Assembly (NCBI RefSeq): GCF_011090165.1 | Contig: NZ_JAADJT010000011.1 | Coordinates: forward strand, 124,001-188,000 | DNA length: 64,000 nt | Direction: 5' to 3' | Source of the DNA: Duganella aceris | GTDB taxonomy: Bacteria; Pseudomonadota; Gammaproteobacteria; Burkholderiales; Burkholderiaceae_D | Shown here: positions 17,114 to 25,439 of the stretch, piece by piece | Layout: each line of letters begins with the position of its first letter | Position numbering within the stretch: position 1 is the first letter of the stretch | Program-made: the position numbers and the translations under genes | The notes under the pieces: model-generated | The model's input: the letters and a program-made list of their open reading frames with translations, nothing else | Database searches by the model: none | Told to the model about the DNA's origin: nothing

Positions 17114-18574
17114 TCAGAATTGAAAATAGAGAAATTCGCTGACCTTGTTCATGCTGAACAAGCAGCTGAGGAACAACAGCGCCATCGCCACGCCCCAGGC
17201 GTGGCCGGGCGACCAGGTCCAGCCGTCGCGATGTAATATTCTTTCAATGCAAGGCTCGTAGCGACAGAATATTTCTTGCGTATTCGGCGCGAAGAAAGCC
17301 AGCGCCATCGCCAGCAACAGCACCGGCACCGCCTCGCCGCCGAAGTCGATCCAGCGGATGCCGTTGAAGCTTGGCCGCCAACCGAGCCCGTAAAACTGCG
17401 ACGCGTACGCCGCCAGGCCGCGCGGCAGCGCCAGACCGTTGCCGCCCGCCATGGCATGCAGGATGTCGCCGGCCGTCGCCAGATCCGGCGCGCGGAACAC
17501 GACCCAGGCGACAATCACGGCCAGCATGGTCAATGTCCTGCCCCACAGCGTCGGCGCCGGGTTGCGGTTTAGCGACCGCCAGCCGTGATGCAGCACCAGG
17601 TACACGCCGTGCAAACCACCCCAGACCACGAACGTCCACCCGGCGCCGTGCCACAGGCCGCCCAGCAGCATGGTCAGCATCAGGTTGCGGTAGCGCCGCA
17701 GCGCGCCGTCGCGGTTGCCGCCCAGCGGCACATATAAATAGTCGCGCAGGAAGCGGGACAAGGTCATGTGCCAACGCCGCCAGAATTCGCTGATGTTCGC
17801 GGCGCGATACGGTGAGTTGAAGTTCAACGGCAGCCTGACGCCGAACATCCGCGACAGGCCGATCGCCATGTCCGAATATCCGGAGAAGTCGAAATACAGC
17901 TGAAAAGTGTAGGCCAGCGCGCCTATCCACGCTTCAATAAGTTGCGGCCGCGCGCCGGCCGCGAACACCGGCCCCACCAGCACCGACACCGGATCGGCCA
18001 GCAATACCTTCTTGCCGAGGCCGACGACGAAGATCGACAGGCCGACCGCGAAGTCGGCCGCGTCTGGCTGCGGCCGGCGGTCGAACTGCGGCATCATTTC
18101 CTTGTGATGCAGCACCGGCCCTGCGATCAGATGCGGGAAGTAACTGACGAACAAGGTGTAGTGAACGAATCGGTATTCGCCCGCCAGCCCGCGATAGCAA
18201 TCGACCAGGAAGGCGATCTGCGTGAAGGTGAAGAACGAGATCCCGACCGGCAGCACGATCGCCCAATCCTGCCACAGCAGGAAATTAGCGTATTTGAAGC
18301 AGCCCAGCAGCGCAAGGTTGGCCGCCAGCGCGAATCCCAGCCATGGCTTGCGCCGCCTGCCGCTGGCGGACATGCGCCGCGCCACCCAGAAATTGAAGGT
18401 GATGGACGCCATCAACAACGGCAGGAAGCGCACATCCCAGTAGCCGTAGAAAAACAGCGACGCGACCGCCAGCCAAGCGGTGGTCCGGCCCGGCGCCCAG
18501 CGCGACAGCAGCAGATAGCCACCCAGCACAACCGGCAAATAGAAAAACAGAAATCCGAAAGAATTAAACAGCAT
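17114..18574 (-). CDS. MBOAT-family O-acyltransferase (AlgI/DltB-like)
   Basis: A 486-residue polytopic inner-membrane protein. It opens MLFNSFGFLFFYLPVVL, as AlgI-type proteins do, and contains the conserved SYFPHLIAGPVLHHKEMMPQF, YLYVPLGGNRDG and the catalytic-His region LGGLWHGAGWTFVVWGGLHG. Such proteins move acyl (often acetyl) groups from the cytoplasm across the membrane for O-acylation of an exopolysaccharide. The SGNH-like partner lies directly downstream, and the upstream glycosyltransferase overlaps its start by 11 nt. Substrate specificity cannot be read from the sequence. Confidence 0.92.
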   Translation of the reverse strand: MLFNSFGFLFFYLPVVLGGYLLLSRWAPGRTTAWLAVASLFFYGYWDVRFLPLLMASITFNFWVARRMSASGRRRKPWLGFALAANLALLGCFKYANFLLWQDWAIVLPVGISFFTFTQIAFLVDCYRGLAGEYRFVHYTLFVSYFPHLIAGPVLHHKEMMPQFDRRPQPDAADFAVGLSIFVVGLGKKVLLADPVSVLVGPVFAAGARPQLIEAWIGALAYTFQLYFDFSGYSDMAIGLSRMFGVRLPLNFNSPYRAANISEFWRRWHMTLSRFLRDYLYVPLGGNRDGALRRYRNLMLTMLLGGLWHGAGWTFVVWGGLHGVYLVLHHGWRSLNRNPAPTLWGRTLTMLAVIVAWVVFRAPDLATAGDILHAMAGGNGLALPRGLAAYASQFYGLGWRPSFNGIRWIDFGGEAVPVLLLAMALAFFAPNTQEIFCRYEPCIERILHRDGWTWSPGHAWGVAMALLFLSCLFSMNKVSEFLYFQF

Positions 18575-19628
18575 GCGACACCCGCTCGCGGCGCCGATTC
18601 AGCTGCGTGTAGCAATCGGCGATTTGCGAGGCGACCCGCTGCCAGCTGAACGCCGACACCAGCGCCCGCACCTCCGCCCGCTGCGGCGGCGCGGCAACGA
18701 AATCATTGATCGCGCGGCATAGCATGGCGGTATCGCGCCAGCGCAACTGCTTCAGCGCAAACCCGCTGGAAGGCAGACTCAGCGCGCTCTCATCGGTCAT
18801 GACCACCGGCGTGCCGGCCGCCAAAGCCTCCAGCACCGACAGTGGAAACACCTCGCCCTGGCTGGGCAGCGCCAGTACCGAGGCGGCGGCATAAGCGCTG
18901 GCCAGCAACGGATCGTCGTGCTGCAACTGTCCCATCCAACGCACTTTCGGCGACGCCAGCAACTGCTGTAAATATGGCTGATGCTGCCGTTGCGCGTGGC
19001 CGATCAGCACGATCGGGAATTCGTATGCCGCCAATGCCCGTACCAGCCCGAGCTGGTTCTTGTAGGGGGAGATAGCCCCCACCATCAACACGAAAGCCCC
19101 TGCCAAGCCGCTGTGACGACGGAAGGCGCCCGCGTCAGCGTCGAAAAAGTGCGGGCTGATGCCGTTCGGTAGCAAGCGTATCTTGGAGGGATCGGTGTTA
19201 AAAGCATCGATCAACGCCATCCGCTCCGCCGGCCCGAGCGCCACCACCAGTTGCGCCAGTTGCAACGCGCGCCTGGTCTGCGCGTAACTGGTTTGCACGT
19301 TCCAGTCGGTCAACCGCCCCACGAGGCGGTCCGCGATCCGTGCGCGCAGGCCGGCGGCCCGGTTCCAGCCCGGCGACAGCAGCGCAGACAACACCACCGG
19401 CAAGTCCAGCTCGTGCGCCAACTCGACCAGCCGATAGTTGCCGTTGATCGCCGAAAAGACATGGATGACATCGTAGCCATCGATGCGCTGCCGATTGGGA
19501 TCGACCAATTCCACCTCCAGGGACGGAGACGCCAGCGTCTGCAGGGCCGCGATAGTCGAGCGCACCTGCACCTGCAAGCCACCCTCGCGCTGGAACAGCA
19601 TCGGGTAAGACAGGATTCCCACTCGCAT
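18564..19628 (-). CDS. Glycosyltransferase family 4 protein
   Basis: A 354-residue GT-B glycosyltransferase. Seen are MRVGILSYPMLFQREGGLQVQV at the N-terminus, IDGYDVIHVFSAINGNY, IRLLPNGISPHFF at the interdomain linker, FVLMVGAISPYKNQLGLVRAL, and the donor-site segment LALPSQGEVFPLSVLEALAAGTPVVMTDESAL with the conserved Glu. It overlaps the MBOAT gene by 11 nt and follows the flippase gene by 16 nt in the same minus-strand unit. It is probably one of the sugar-adding enzymes of this strain's variable polymer; donor and acceptor unknown. Confidence 0.87.
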   Translation of the reverse strand: MRVGILSYPMLFQREGGLQVQVRSTIAALQTLASPSLEVELVDPNRQRIDGYDVIHVFSAINGNYRLVELAHELDLPVVLSALLSPGWNRAAGLRARIADRLVGRLTDWNVQTSYAQTRRALQLAQLVVALGPAERMALIDAFNTDPSKIRLLPNGISPHFFDADAGAFRRHSGLAGAFVLMVGAISPYKNQLGLVRALAAYEFPIVLIGHAQRQHQPYLQQLLASPKVRWMGQLQHDDPLLASAYAAASVLALPSQGEVFPLSVLEALAAGTPVVMTDESALSLPSSGFALKQLRWRDTAMLCRAINDFVAAPPQRAEVRALVSAFSWQRVASQIADCYTQLNRRRERVSHAV

Positions 19629-19644
19629 ACAAAGCCCTCCGAGG

Positions 19645-21090
19645 TTACCTGCTCAGCATTGCCAGCGCTTTACGGCCCGCCAGGGTGCATTCGGCGGCCA
19701 GTTCATGCCGGCACAGCAGAATCGCCGCCAGCCACAGCAGGAAACCCAGCACCGCGCCCATCGCGAGTTGCGCCACTCCTTGCGGCCGGCAGGCCAGCAA
19801 CGCGGCCGGACCGGAAAGGCTGGCCAGCGTCACCACCGCGCTGCGCCGCACCGCGCCCAACAGCGCCGGCAGACGCATTCCGGTGAAGCGTGCCAGGCAG
19901 ACATACGTCATCCCGCTGCGAAACACCGCGCCCAGCACCACGGCCCAAGCTATCCAGTACAGCCCGAACGGCGCCGCCAGCACCACCGCGATCACCCGTA
20001 CCGGCACCGACACCGCATCCAGCCTGGCTTGCGCGCCAACCCTTCCGATCGCCACCAGCAGGTGGCGCGCCATGCCGAACATGCTATACAAGGCCGATCC
20101 GAGACAGATGATGCGGATCAAAGGAGCGGCGGCATCCCACTGATCGCCGTACAGCAGCCGCACCAACGACGGCGCCATCAGCGCGACGAAGCCGAAGAAC
20201 GGCCAGGCCAGCGCCGTCATGCAGCTGGCGGTGGTGAAGTAAGCTTGCCGCAGGTCGCCGCCATCGCGCGCCTGCGCCGAAAACAAGGGAAAGATCACCG
20301 GCGAGACGGCCGCCGTCACCAGCTGGTTGAAGACATTCAGCACGCCCATCGCCTTGCTGAAGATGCCGACCTCGGCGACGCCGATCAGCTTGCCGATGAT
20401 CAGGTCCGGCGCGGCGACGCCGGCCTCATCGATCAGGTTGCCGGTGGTGTTGATCACGCCGAAGGACAGGATCGCGCGCGCGCCGCGCCAGCCCGGCAGC
20501 CACGGCAACCCTTGCGGCCGGCAGCAAGCGCCGGCCACCAGCGTCGCCGTGGCGCCGGCCACCGCGCCCCAGGCCAGGCTCAGGTAGCCGAAGCCCAGCG
20601 CCGCCAGCACGATAGCGCACAGCATTTGCACCGCGCTTTGTGAGACGTTGATGGCGAAAATCGCCCGGTAGCGCAACTGCCGGCGCAAATACGGCAAGGC
20701 GACCGCGCTGAACGGCACCAGCAAAAAATTCAGCGCCAGCAGCCGCAGCACGGTGGCCAGGCGGGGATCGCGGTAAAAATGCGCCGCCGGCCAACTCGCC
20801 GCGAGCACCAGCGCCGCCAGCAGCCAGGCGGTCAGCAGACTGATGCCCAGCGCGGCGCGCAGCTTTTGCCGGTCGAGCTCCGTTTCCTGGATCACGTAAG
20901 GTCCCACGCCGAAATCGCGCAACACCTGCACCAGCCCGACCAACACCGCGCCGATCGCATAGACGCCGACCTCGGCCGGCGTCAGCAGCCGCGCCAGCGC
21001 CATCGCGCCAACGGTGTTGAGCAGCAGCAGCGTGTACTTCTCGGCGAACGAAAACAGGAAAGACCGCCGCGCCACACCGGGGGCAACCAT
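19645..21090 (-). CDS. Polysaccharide flippase (Wzx-like, oligosaccharide exporter family)
   Basis: A 481-residue inner-membrane protein with about 12-14 hydrophobic helices. The N-terminal region (FSFAEKYTLLLLNTVGAMALARLLTPAEVGVYAIG) is typical of the lipopolysaccharide biosynthesis/Wzx proteins, which move undecaprenyl-linked repeat units to the periplasm. VGIFSKAMGVLNVFNQLVTAAVSPVIFPLFS is a further family landmark. The ATG at 21090 is chosen because upstream in-frame codons would lie within the previous gene and encode no membrane sequence; it starts 8 nt after that gene's stop. It is the only flippase in the window. Confidence 0.88.
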   Translation of the reverse strand: MVAPGVARRSFLFSFAEKYTLLLLNTVGAMALARLLTPAEVGVYAIGAVLVGLVQVLRDFGVGPYVIQETELDRQKLRAALGISLLTAWLLAALVLAASWPAAHFYRDPRLATVLRLLALNFLLVPFSAVALPYLRRQLRYRAIFAINVSQSAVQMLCAIVLAALGFGYLSLAWGAVAGATATLVAGACCRPQGLPWLPGWRGARAILSFGVINTTGNLIDEAGVAAPDLIIGKLIGVAEVGIFSKAMGVLNVFNQLVTAAVSPVIFPLFSAQARDGGDLRQAYFTTASCMTALAWPFFGFVALMAPSLVRLLYGDQWDAAAPLIRIICLGSALYSMFGMARHLLVAIGRVGAQARLDAVSVPVRVIAVVLAAPFGLYWIAWAVVLGAVFRSGMTYVCLARFTGMRLPALLGAVRRSAVVTLASLSGPAALLACRPQGVAQLAMGAVLGFLLWLAAILLCRHELAAECTLAGRKALAMLSR

Positions 21091-21098
21091 GCGCCGCC

Positions 21099-23186
21099 TC
21101 AGACCAGCCCGTCGTAGAAGGCGCGCACCTGACGCCCGACCACGCGCTCGCAATAGCGTTCGACAGCCTCGTCGCGGCCCTTGCGGCCCATGACCGCGCG
21201 CCGCTCCGGATCGGCCAGCAAGGCGCCGACCCGGTAGGCGGCCACCGTCAGATCGTCCACCGGCACCAGCATGCCACCCTCGCTGTCGCGCAGGATGTCG
21301 ACGCTGCCGGGCACCGCCGTCGCCACCGCCGGCACACCGCACGCCATCGCCTCGATGGTGGCGATGCCGAAGCCTTCGTTGCGGCTCATCAGCAGGTGCA
21401 GGTCCAGCGCCGGCATGACCTGCTCCACCGCGTCGACGAAGCCGGTGAAACGCACCCATGGCGTCAGGCCCATGCGCGCCACTTGCGCCTGGCTGGCCGC
21501 CTCCAGCGGCCCGCTGCCGGCCAGGATCAGGTACAGGTCGGGAAAGCGCTGGCGCAACATGGCGAACAGGCTGATCAGTTTCCCCGGCCGCTTTTGCTCG
21601 GACAAACGCCCCACCGCGCCGATCACCAGCGCCTCGGCGGGCAAGCCCAGCCGCTCCCGCGCCGCGCCGCGTGCCGCCGCCGACGGCTGGAAGCGCTGCA
21701 CATCGACGCCGTTGGGGATGACCGCCAACCGCGTCGTCGCCAAAATATATGGCTGATAGATGGCCATGAAGTGCGCCAGCGCCGACTCGGAGACCGCGTA
21801 GATCCCGCGCACCGTCGAGAACGCCTGACGCAGCAAGCCTTGGTGCCACGCGCTGAAACTGACCGGCGGAAAGGCGTTGTGCACGCTGATCACCGACGGC
21901 AGACGGCAATAATGCGCCAGCCACAACATCGAGGCGCCATAGTTGGTCCAGCACAGCGCCACATGCACCAGATCGGCATCGAACGCCCGCAAGCGGCGCG
22001 CCGCCAGCCAGCGCGCTCGCGCAATATGCAGGTGGCGCCGGCCCCATTCGCCTTCAAAGAACGGCGGCGCGGCGAACTCGGCGACGCTGATCTGCTCCGC
22101 CGCCAGCCGCCGCGCCCAGGCGTCGATGCCGTCGAAGCGGCGCAAGGCCAAGCCGCCGTCGTAGCCTGCGGCGTGCAGATAGCGTACTTCCTGCGCCATG
22201 CGCAACTCCATGCCGCCCAGCTCGCCCGAGTAGCTGGTGACCAGCACGTGCTTGCCGCGCCGATGCCGGCCGCGCCGCGCCTGGTAAAGGTAACCGCGCA
22301 GGCAGGCCAGCTCCCAGCGGCGCCAGAAACGCGCATCGGCATCGCGCAGCAGCAACGCGCGCGCCAAGCCGGCCAGCTCCAGCAGATAGCGCTTCAGCAT
22401 CCAGCGCGGGACGCCCAGCAACTCGGCAAACTTGCCCGGGGTTTCCTGCAGATACCTGCCGCGTCCGAAACGCCAGGCTTTTTGCAGCACATATTCCAGT
22501 CGTACTTGCGCCGCACGGATGTGATGCGCCACCCTCGGGCCGTTGCAGAACCACACCCGGTAGCCCTCGCGCGCCAGGCGCCGCGTCAGCTCGGTCTCGC
22601 TGCCCATGGCGTAGGCGCCGCCATTCGGACCGAGCGAGGTATCGAAACGATGACCGGCCGCGAACGCCGCGCGCCGCACCGCCATATTGGCGCCCCAGAC
22701 CAGGCCGGGAAACACCGGACCGTCCGGCAGCGATGGCGAGGTCACGCCATAGGTCAGGCCCAGCGGTGCCAGTTTCAGCAACCATGGCGGCGGTTCCACC
22801 GCCCAGTCCGCTGTGATGGCGCCGCCGAACACGCTGCAGCCGGGCTGGGCAGTGGCGCAGGCGTGCCATTGGCGCAGCCAGTCCGACGACGGTATCGCGT
22901 CGTCATCGGTGAAGATGAACAGATCGTCGTCCGCACCCGGCTGCGCCAGGGCGGCCTCCAGGCCATGATTCAGCGCGATGTTCTTGCCTGGCCGCGGTTC
23001 GTGCAAGCAGCGCAGCGGCAGCCTGCCAGCATAGCTTTCCAGCAGCGCCACCGTACCGTCCCGGCTGCCGTTGTCGACGATAAGCAGGCACCAGCCTCCC
23101 TCCGGCGCCGCCAGCCGGCAGTAGGCGTCCAGCACCTTGGCTAAAGTCCCGGCGCCATCACGGGTCGCCATGAGCACGGTCAACAA
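21099..23186 (-). CDS. Bifunctional glycosyltransferase: GT2 domain fused to GT4 domain
   Basis: A 695-residue fusion. Residues 1-300 are a GT-A (GT2) domain: TVLMATRDGAGTL at the nucleotide site, IVDNGSRDGT, a DDD motif at 94-96 (FTDDDAIPS), GANMAVRR and GSETEL as the ED-like catalytic block. Residues from about 313 form a GT-B (GT4) domain: VLVTSYSGELGGMELRMAQ, VIPNGVDVQRFQP, GRLSEQKRPGKLI and MSRNEGFGIATIEAMACGVPAVATAVPGS. No ATG falls at the boundary. The start is TTG at 23186, with GGGGAG 11 nt upstream, because a later GTG or ATG would remove the first beta strand of the GT2 fold. It heads the minus-strand unit. Confidence 0.85.
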   Translation of the reverse strand: MLTVLMATRDGAGTLAKVLDAYCRLAAPEGGWCLLIVDNGSRDGTVALLESYAGRLPLRCLHEPRPGKNIALNHGLEAALAQPGADDDLFIFTDDDAIPSSDWLRQWHACATAQPGCSVFGGAITADWAVEPPPWLLKLAPLGLTYGVTSPSLPDGPVFPGLVWGANMAVRRAAFAAGHRFDTSLGPNGGAYAMGSETELTRRLAREGYRVWFCNGPRVAHHIRAAQVRLEYVLQKAWRFGRGRYLQETPGKFAELLGVPRWMLKRYLLELAGLARALLLRDADARFWRRWELACLRGYLYQARRGRHRRGKHVLVTSYSGELGGMELRMAQEVRYLHAAGYDGGLALRRFDGIDAWARRLAAEQISVAEFAAPPFFEGEWGRRHLHIARARWLAARRLRAFDADLVHVALCWTNYGASMLWLAHYCRLPSVISVHNAFPPVSFSAWHQGLLRQAFSTVRGIYAVSESALAHFMAIYQPYILATTRLAVIPNGVDVQRFQPSAAARGAARERLGLPAEALVIGAVGRLSEQKRPGKLISLFAMLRQRFPDLYLILAGSGPLEAASQAQVARMGLTPWVRFTGFVDAVEQVMPALDLHLLMSRNEGFGIATIEAMACGVPAVATAVPGSVDILRDSEGGMLVPVDDLTVAAYRVGALLADPERRAVMGRKGRDEAVERYCERVVGRQVRAFYDGLV

Positions 23187-23218
23187 GCGGCCATCTCCCC
23201 TATCCTATTATTTAAGAG

Positions 23219-23247
23219 TTAATAATCCAGTGTACTGATGGGCTCAA
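23219..23247 (-). promoter_or_regulatory. Predicted sigma70-type promoter for the minus-strand glycosyltransferase/flippase/MBOAT unit
   Basis: On the minus strand, TTGAGC (23247-23242) and TATTAA (23224-23219) are separated by exactly 17 bp, each matching 4 of 6 consensus positions. The predicted start of transcription would be about 25 nt before the TTG start of the GT2-GT4 gene. The 91-bp divergent gap is clearly richer in A and T than the genes around it. Weak prediction from motif spacing only. Confidence 0.35.
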
Positions 23248-23262
23248 AGCTATTGTTGAGCC
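23241..23262. promoter_or_regulatory. Inverted repeat before the O-glycosylation ligase gene
   Basis: Perfect 7-bp arms GGCTCAA (23241-23247) and TTGAGCC (23256-23262) around an 8-nt loop, 15 nt before the ligase ATG. It overlaps the predicted -35 element of the divergent transcript. It could be an operator dyad or a leader hairpin; there is no T-run to make it a terminator. Confidence 0.4.
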
Positions 23263-23277
23263 AGATCAACAAATGCC

Positions 23278-24585
23278 ATGCGCGACCTGCTCATCACCTT
23301 CATCGTGTTCGCCAGCCTGCCGCTGATCCTGAAGAAACCGGTCAACGGCGCTCTGATGTGGATCTGGATCAGCGTCATGAACCCTCATACCCAGGGCTGG
23401 GGATTCGCCACCACCTTCCCGTTCGCCCTCATCATCGCGGTGACCACCTTGTTCAGCATCGCCACTGCGCGCGCGCGGAAAACGCCGCCGGCCAACGGCA
23501 TCACCTTCACGCTGCTGGCCCTGGTGTTGTGGATGAACGTCACCACGCTGTTCGCGCTGTTCCCGGCTGCCGCCCATGAGCAATGGGGCAAGGTCATGAA
23601 AATCATGCTGATGAACCTGGTAATCATGGTGGTGGTGCGCAGTCGCGAGGATGTGCACCGCATGATTTGGGTGCTGGTGCTGTCGCTGGGCTTCTACGGC
23701 ATCAAGGGCGGCGTGTTCACCGCGCAAAACGGCGGCAATTTCCGCGTCTGGGGGCCGCCCGGCACCTTCATCGGCGGGAATAATGAAATCGCCCTGGCGC
23801 TGATCGTCGCGATTCCGTTGATGCGCTACCTTCAACTGAGCAGCGGCAACCGCTGGGTATGGCACGGCATGAACCTCACCATGATCTTGTCGGCGATGGC
23901 CGCGCTGGGCTCGTATTCACGCGGCGCGCTGCTGGCGATCACCGCGATGCTGGCGCTGATGTGGCTCAAGAGCGGCAGGAAACTGCTGGGCGCCGTGCTG
24001 CTGATCCTGCTGGCACCGCCGGCCCTGCTGTTCATGCCGGAACGTTGGACCGAGCGCATGGACAGCATCGGCGCCTACCAGGACGACGATTCGGCGATGG
24101 GCCGCATCAACGCCTGGCATATGGCGTTCAACCTGGCGAAGGACCGTTTTTTCGGCGGTGGCTTCGAGATCGCCGAACCGTCGGCGTTCGCCATGTATGC
24201 ACCCAACCCGGACGCCGTGCACGCCGCGCACAGCATCTATTTCCAGGCGCTGGGCGAACATGGTTTCGTCGGGCTGGCGTTGTACCTGTTGTTGGGCGGA
24301 CTGACCTGGCGTTCCGCCGCATGGATCGTGCGCCACAGCCGCGACGATCCGCAGTTGCGGTGGGCCTATGACTTGGCCAAGATGATCCAGGCCAGCGTGA
24401 TCGGCTTTGCCGTCGGCGGCGCCTTCCTCAGCCTGCTTTACTTCGACGTCCCCTATTATCTGATGGCTGCGCTGGTCGCGGTGCGGGCGCTGGTGGCGCA
24501 GCGTCGCGCCGCGATCGCACCGGCCACGGCCGCCAACGCCGGTCGAACGCTGCATGGGCGGGTCGCACCGGAGCCGCCGCGATGA
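23278..24585 (+). CDS. Putative O-glycosylation ligase / polymerase, exosortase A associated (TIGR03097 type)
   Basis: A 435-residue polytopic membrane protein of the WaaL/Wzy superfamily conserved in XrtA loci. It begins MRDLLITFIVFASLPLILKKP with LMWIWISVMNPHTQGWGFA, the family's N-terminal DUF5935-like part. The central GSYSRGALLAITAMLAL and the periplasmic loop ending DAVHAAHSIYFQALGEHGFVGLALYLLL are the catalytic-loop landmarks of the O-antigen ligase fold. It likely polymerises repeat units or transfers glycan to PEP-CTERM proteins; which one is not settled for the family. It overlaps the deacetylase gene by 4 nt. Confidence 0.88.
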   Translation: MRDLLITFIVFASLPLILKKPVNGALMWIWISVMNPHTQGWGFATTFPFALIIAVTTLFSIATARARKTPPANGITFTLLALVLWMNVTTLFALFPAAAHEQWGKVMKIMLMNLVIMVVVRSREDVHRMIWVLVLSLGFYGIKGGVFTAQNGGNFRVWGPPGTFIGGNNEIALALIVAIPLMRYLQLSSGNRWVWHGMNLTMILSAMAALGSYSRGALLAITAMLALMWLKSGRKLLGAVLLILLAPPALLFMPERWTERMDSIGAYQDDDSAMGRINAWHMAFNLAKDRFFGGGFEIAEPSAFAMYAPNPDAVHAAHSIYFQALGEHGFVGLALYLLLGGLTWRSAAWIVRHSRDDPQLRWAYDLAKMIQASVIGFAVGGAFLSLLYFDVPYYLMAALVAVRALVAQRRAAIAPATAANAGRTLHGRVAPEPPR

Positions 24586-25439
24586 CACCGCGCCTGTCGA
24601 TCCTGATCTATCACCGCGTGCTGGCGCGCCCAGATCCATTGCTGCCCAGCCTGCCGGACGTGCGTCGTTTCGATCGCCAGATGACGCTGCTCAAGCGCTG
24701 CTTCCGGGTGCTGTCACTGGCCCATGCCGCGCGCCGGCTGCAGGACGAGACGCTGCCCGCCCGCGCCGCCTGCATCACCTTCGACGACGGCTACGCCGAC
24801 AACGTCGCGCTGGCGCTGCCGGTGCTGCGCCGGCACGGCCTGCACGCGACCTTCTTCATCGCCAGCGGCTACCTCGATGGCGGCCAGATGTGGAACGACG
24901 ACGTGATCACCCACGTGCGGCGCACGGTGCCGGGCACGCCGGCGCAACAACGGGCCACGCTGGACCACCTGCTGGGCCGCTTGAAGTATCTGCCGTTCGA
25001 CGAACGCCAGGCGGCGGTGGCGGCGTTGACCGGAGCGCCGTCGCGCGGCAGCGAGCTGATGATGCGCTCCTGCCAGGTACGCGCGCTGCTGGATGCCGGC
25101 ATGGACATCGGCGCGCACACGCACCGTCACCCGATCCTCGCCGCCATCCCGGACCGGCAGGCGCTGGCCGAGATCGCCGAGGGCAAGGCGGCGCTGGAGG
25201 CGATCGCGCGGACGCCGGTCACGCTGTTCGCCTACCCGAACGGCAAGCCCGGCGTCGATTACACGCAGCGTCATGTCGACATGGTGAACGCGCTAGGGTT
25301 CGAGGCCGCCGTCAGCACCAGCCCCGGGGCCGCCTATCCGGGCAGCGACGTGCTGCAACTTCCCCGCTTCACGCCTTGGGAGCAAGATCTGCCGCGATTT
25401 CTGCTGCGTCTGCTGGAAAGCCGGATGCGCGCCGTGTAG
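24582..25439 (+). CDS. Polysaccharide deacetylase family protein (NodB fold)
   Basis: A 285-residue second deacetylase, distinct from the DUF3473 type upstream. Motifs: LSILIYHRVL at the start, ITFDDGYADN with the catalytic and metal Asp pair, ATFFIASGYL, a long insert, then DIGAHTHRHPILA with the two His ligands and VTLFAYPNGKPG. No signal peptide is seen, so it may act in the cytoplasm or on the inner leaflet. The gene overlaps the ligase gene as ATGA, and its last 71 nt overlap the convergent amidotransferase gene on the other strand. Confidence 0.87.
   Translation: MTPRLSILIYHRVLARPDPLLPSLPDVRRFDRQMTLLKRCFRVLSLAHAARRLQDETLPARAACITFDDGYADNVALALPVLRRHGLHATFFIASGYLDGGQMWNDDVITHVRRTVPGTPAQQRATLDHLLGRLKYLPFDERQAAVAALTGAPSRGSELMMRSCQVRALLDAGMDIGAHTHRHPILAAIPDRQALAEIAEGKAALEAIARTPVTLFAYPNGKPGVDYTQRHVDMVNALGFEAAVSTSPGAAYPGSDVLQLPRFTPWEQDLPRFLLRLLESRMRAV

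Noticed and set aside
12754..23186. The variable interior considered as a recently inserted mobile element.
   Set aside because: No transposase, integrase, direct repeats or tRNA target were seen at its borders; replacement by homologous recombination remains possible.
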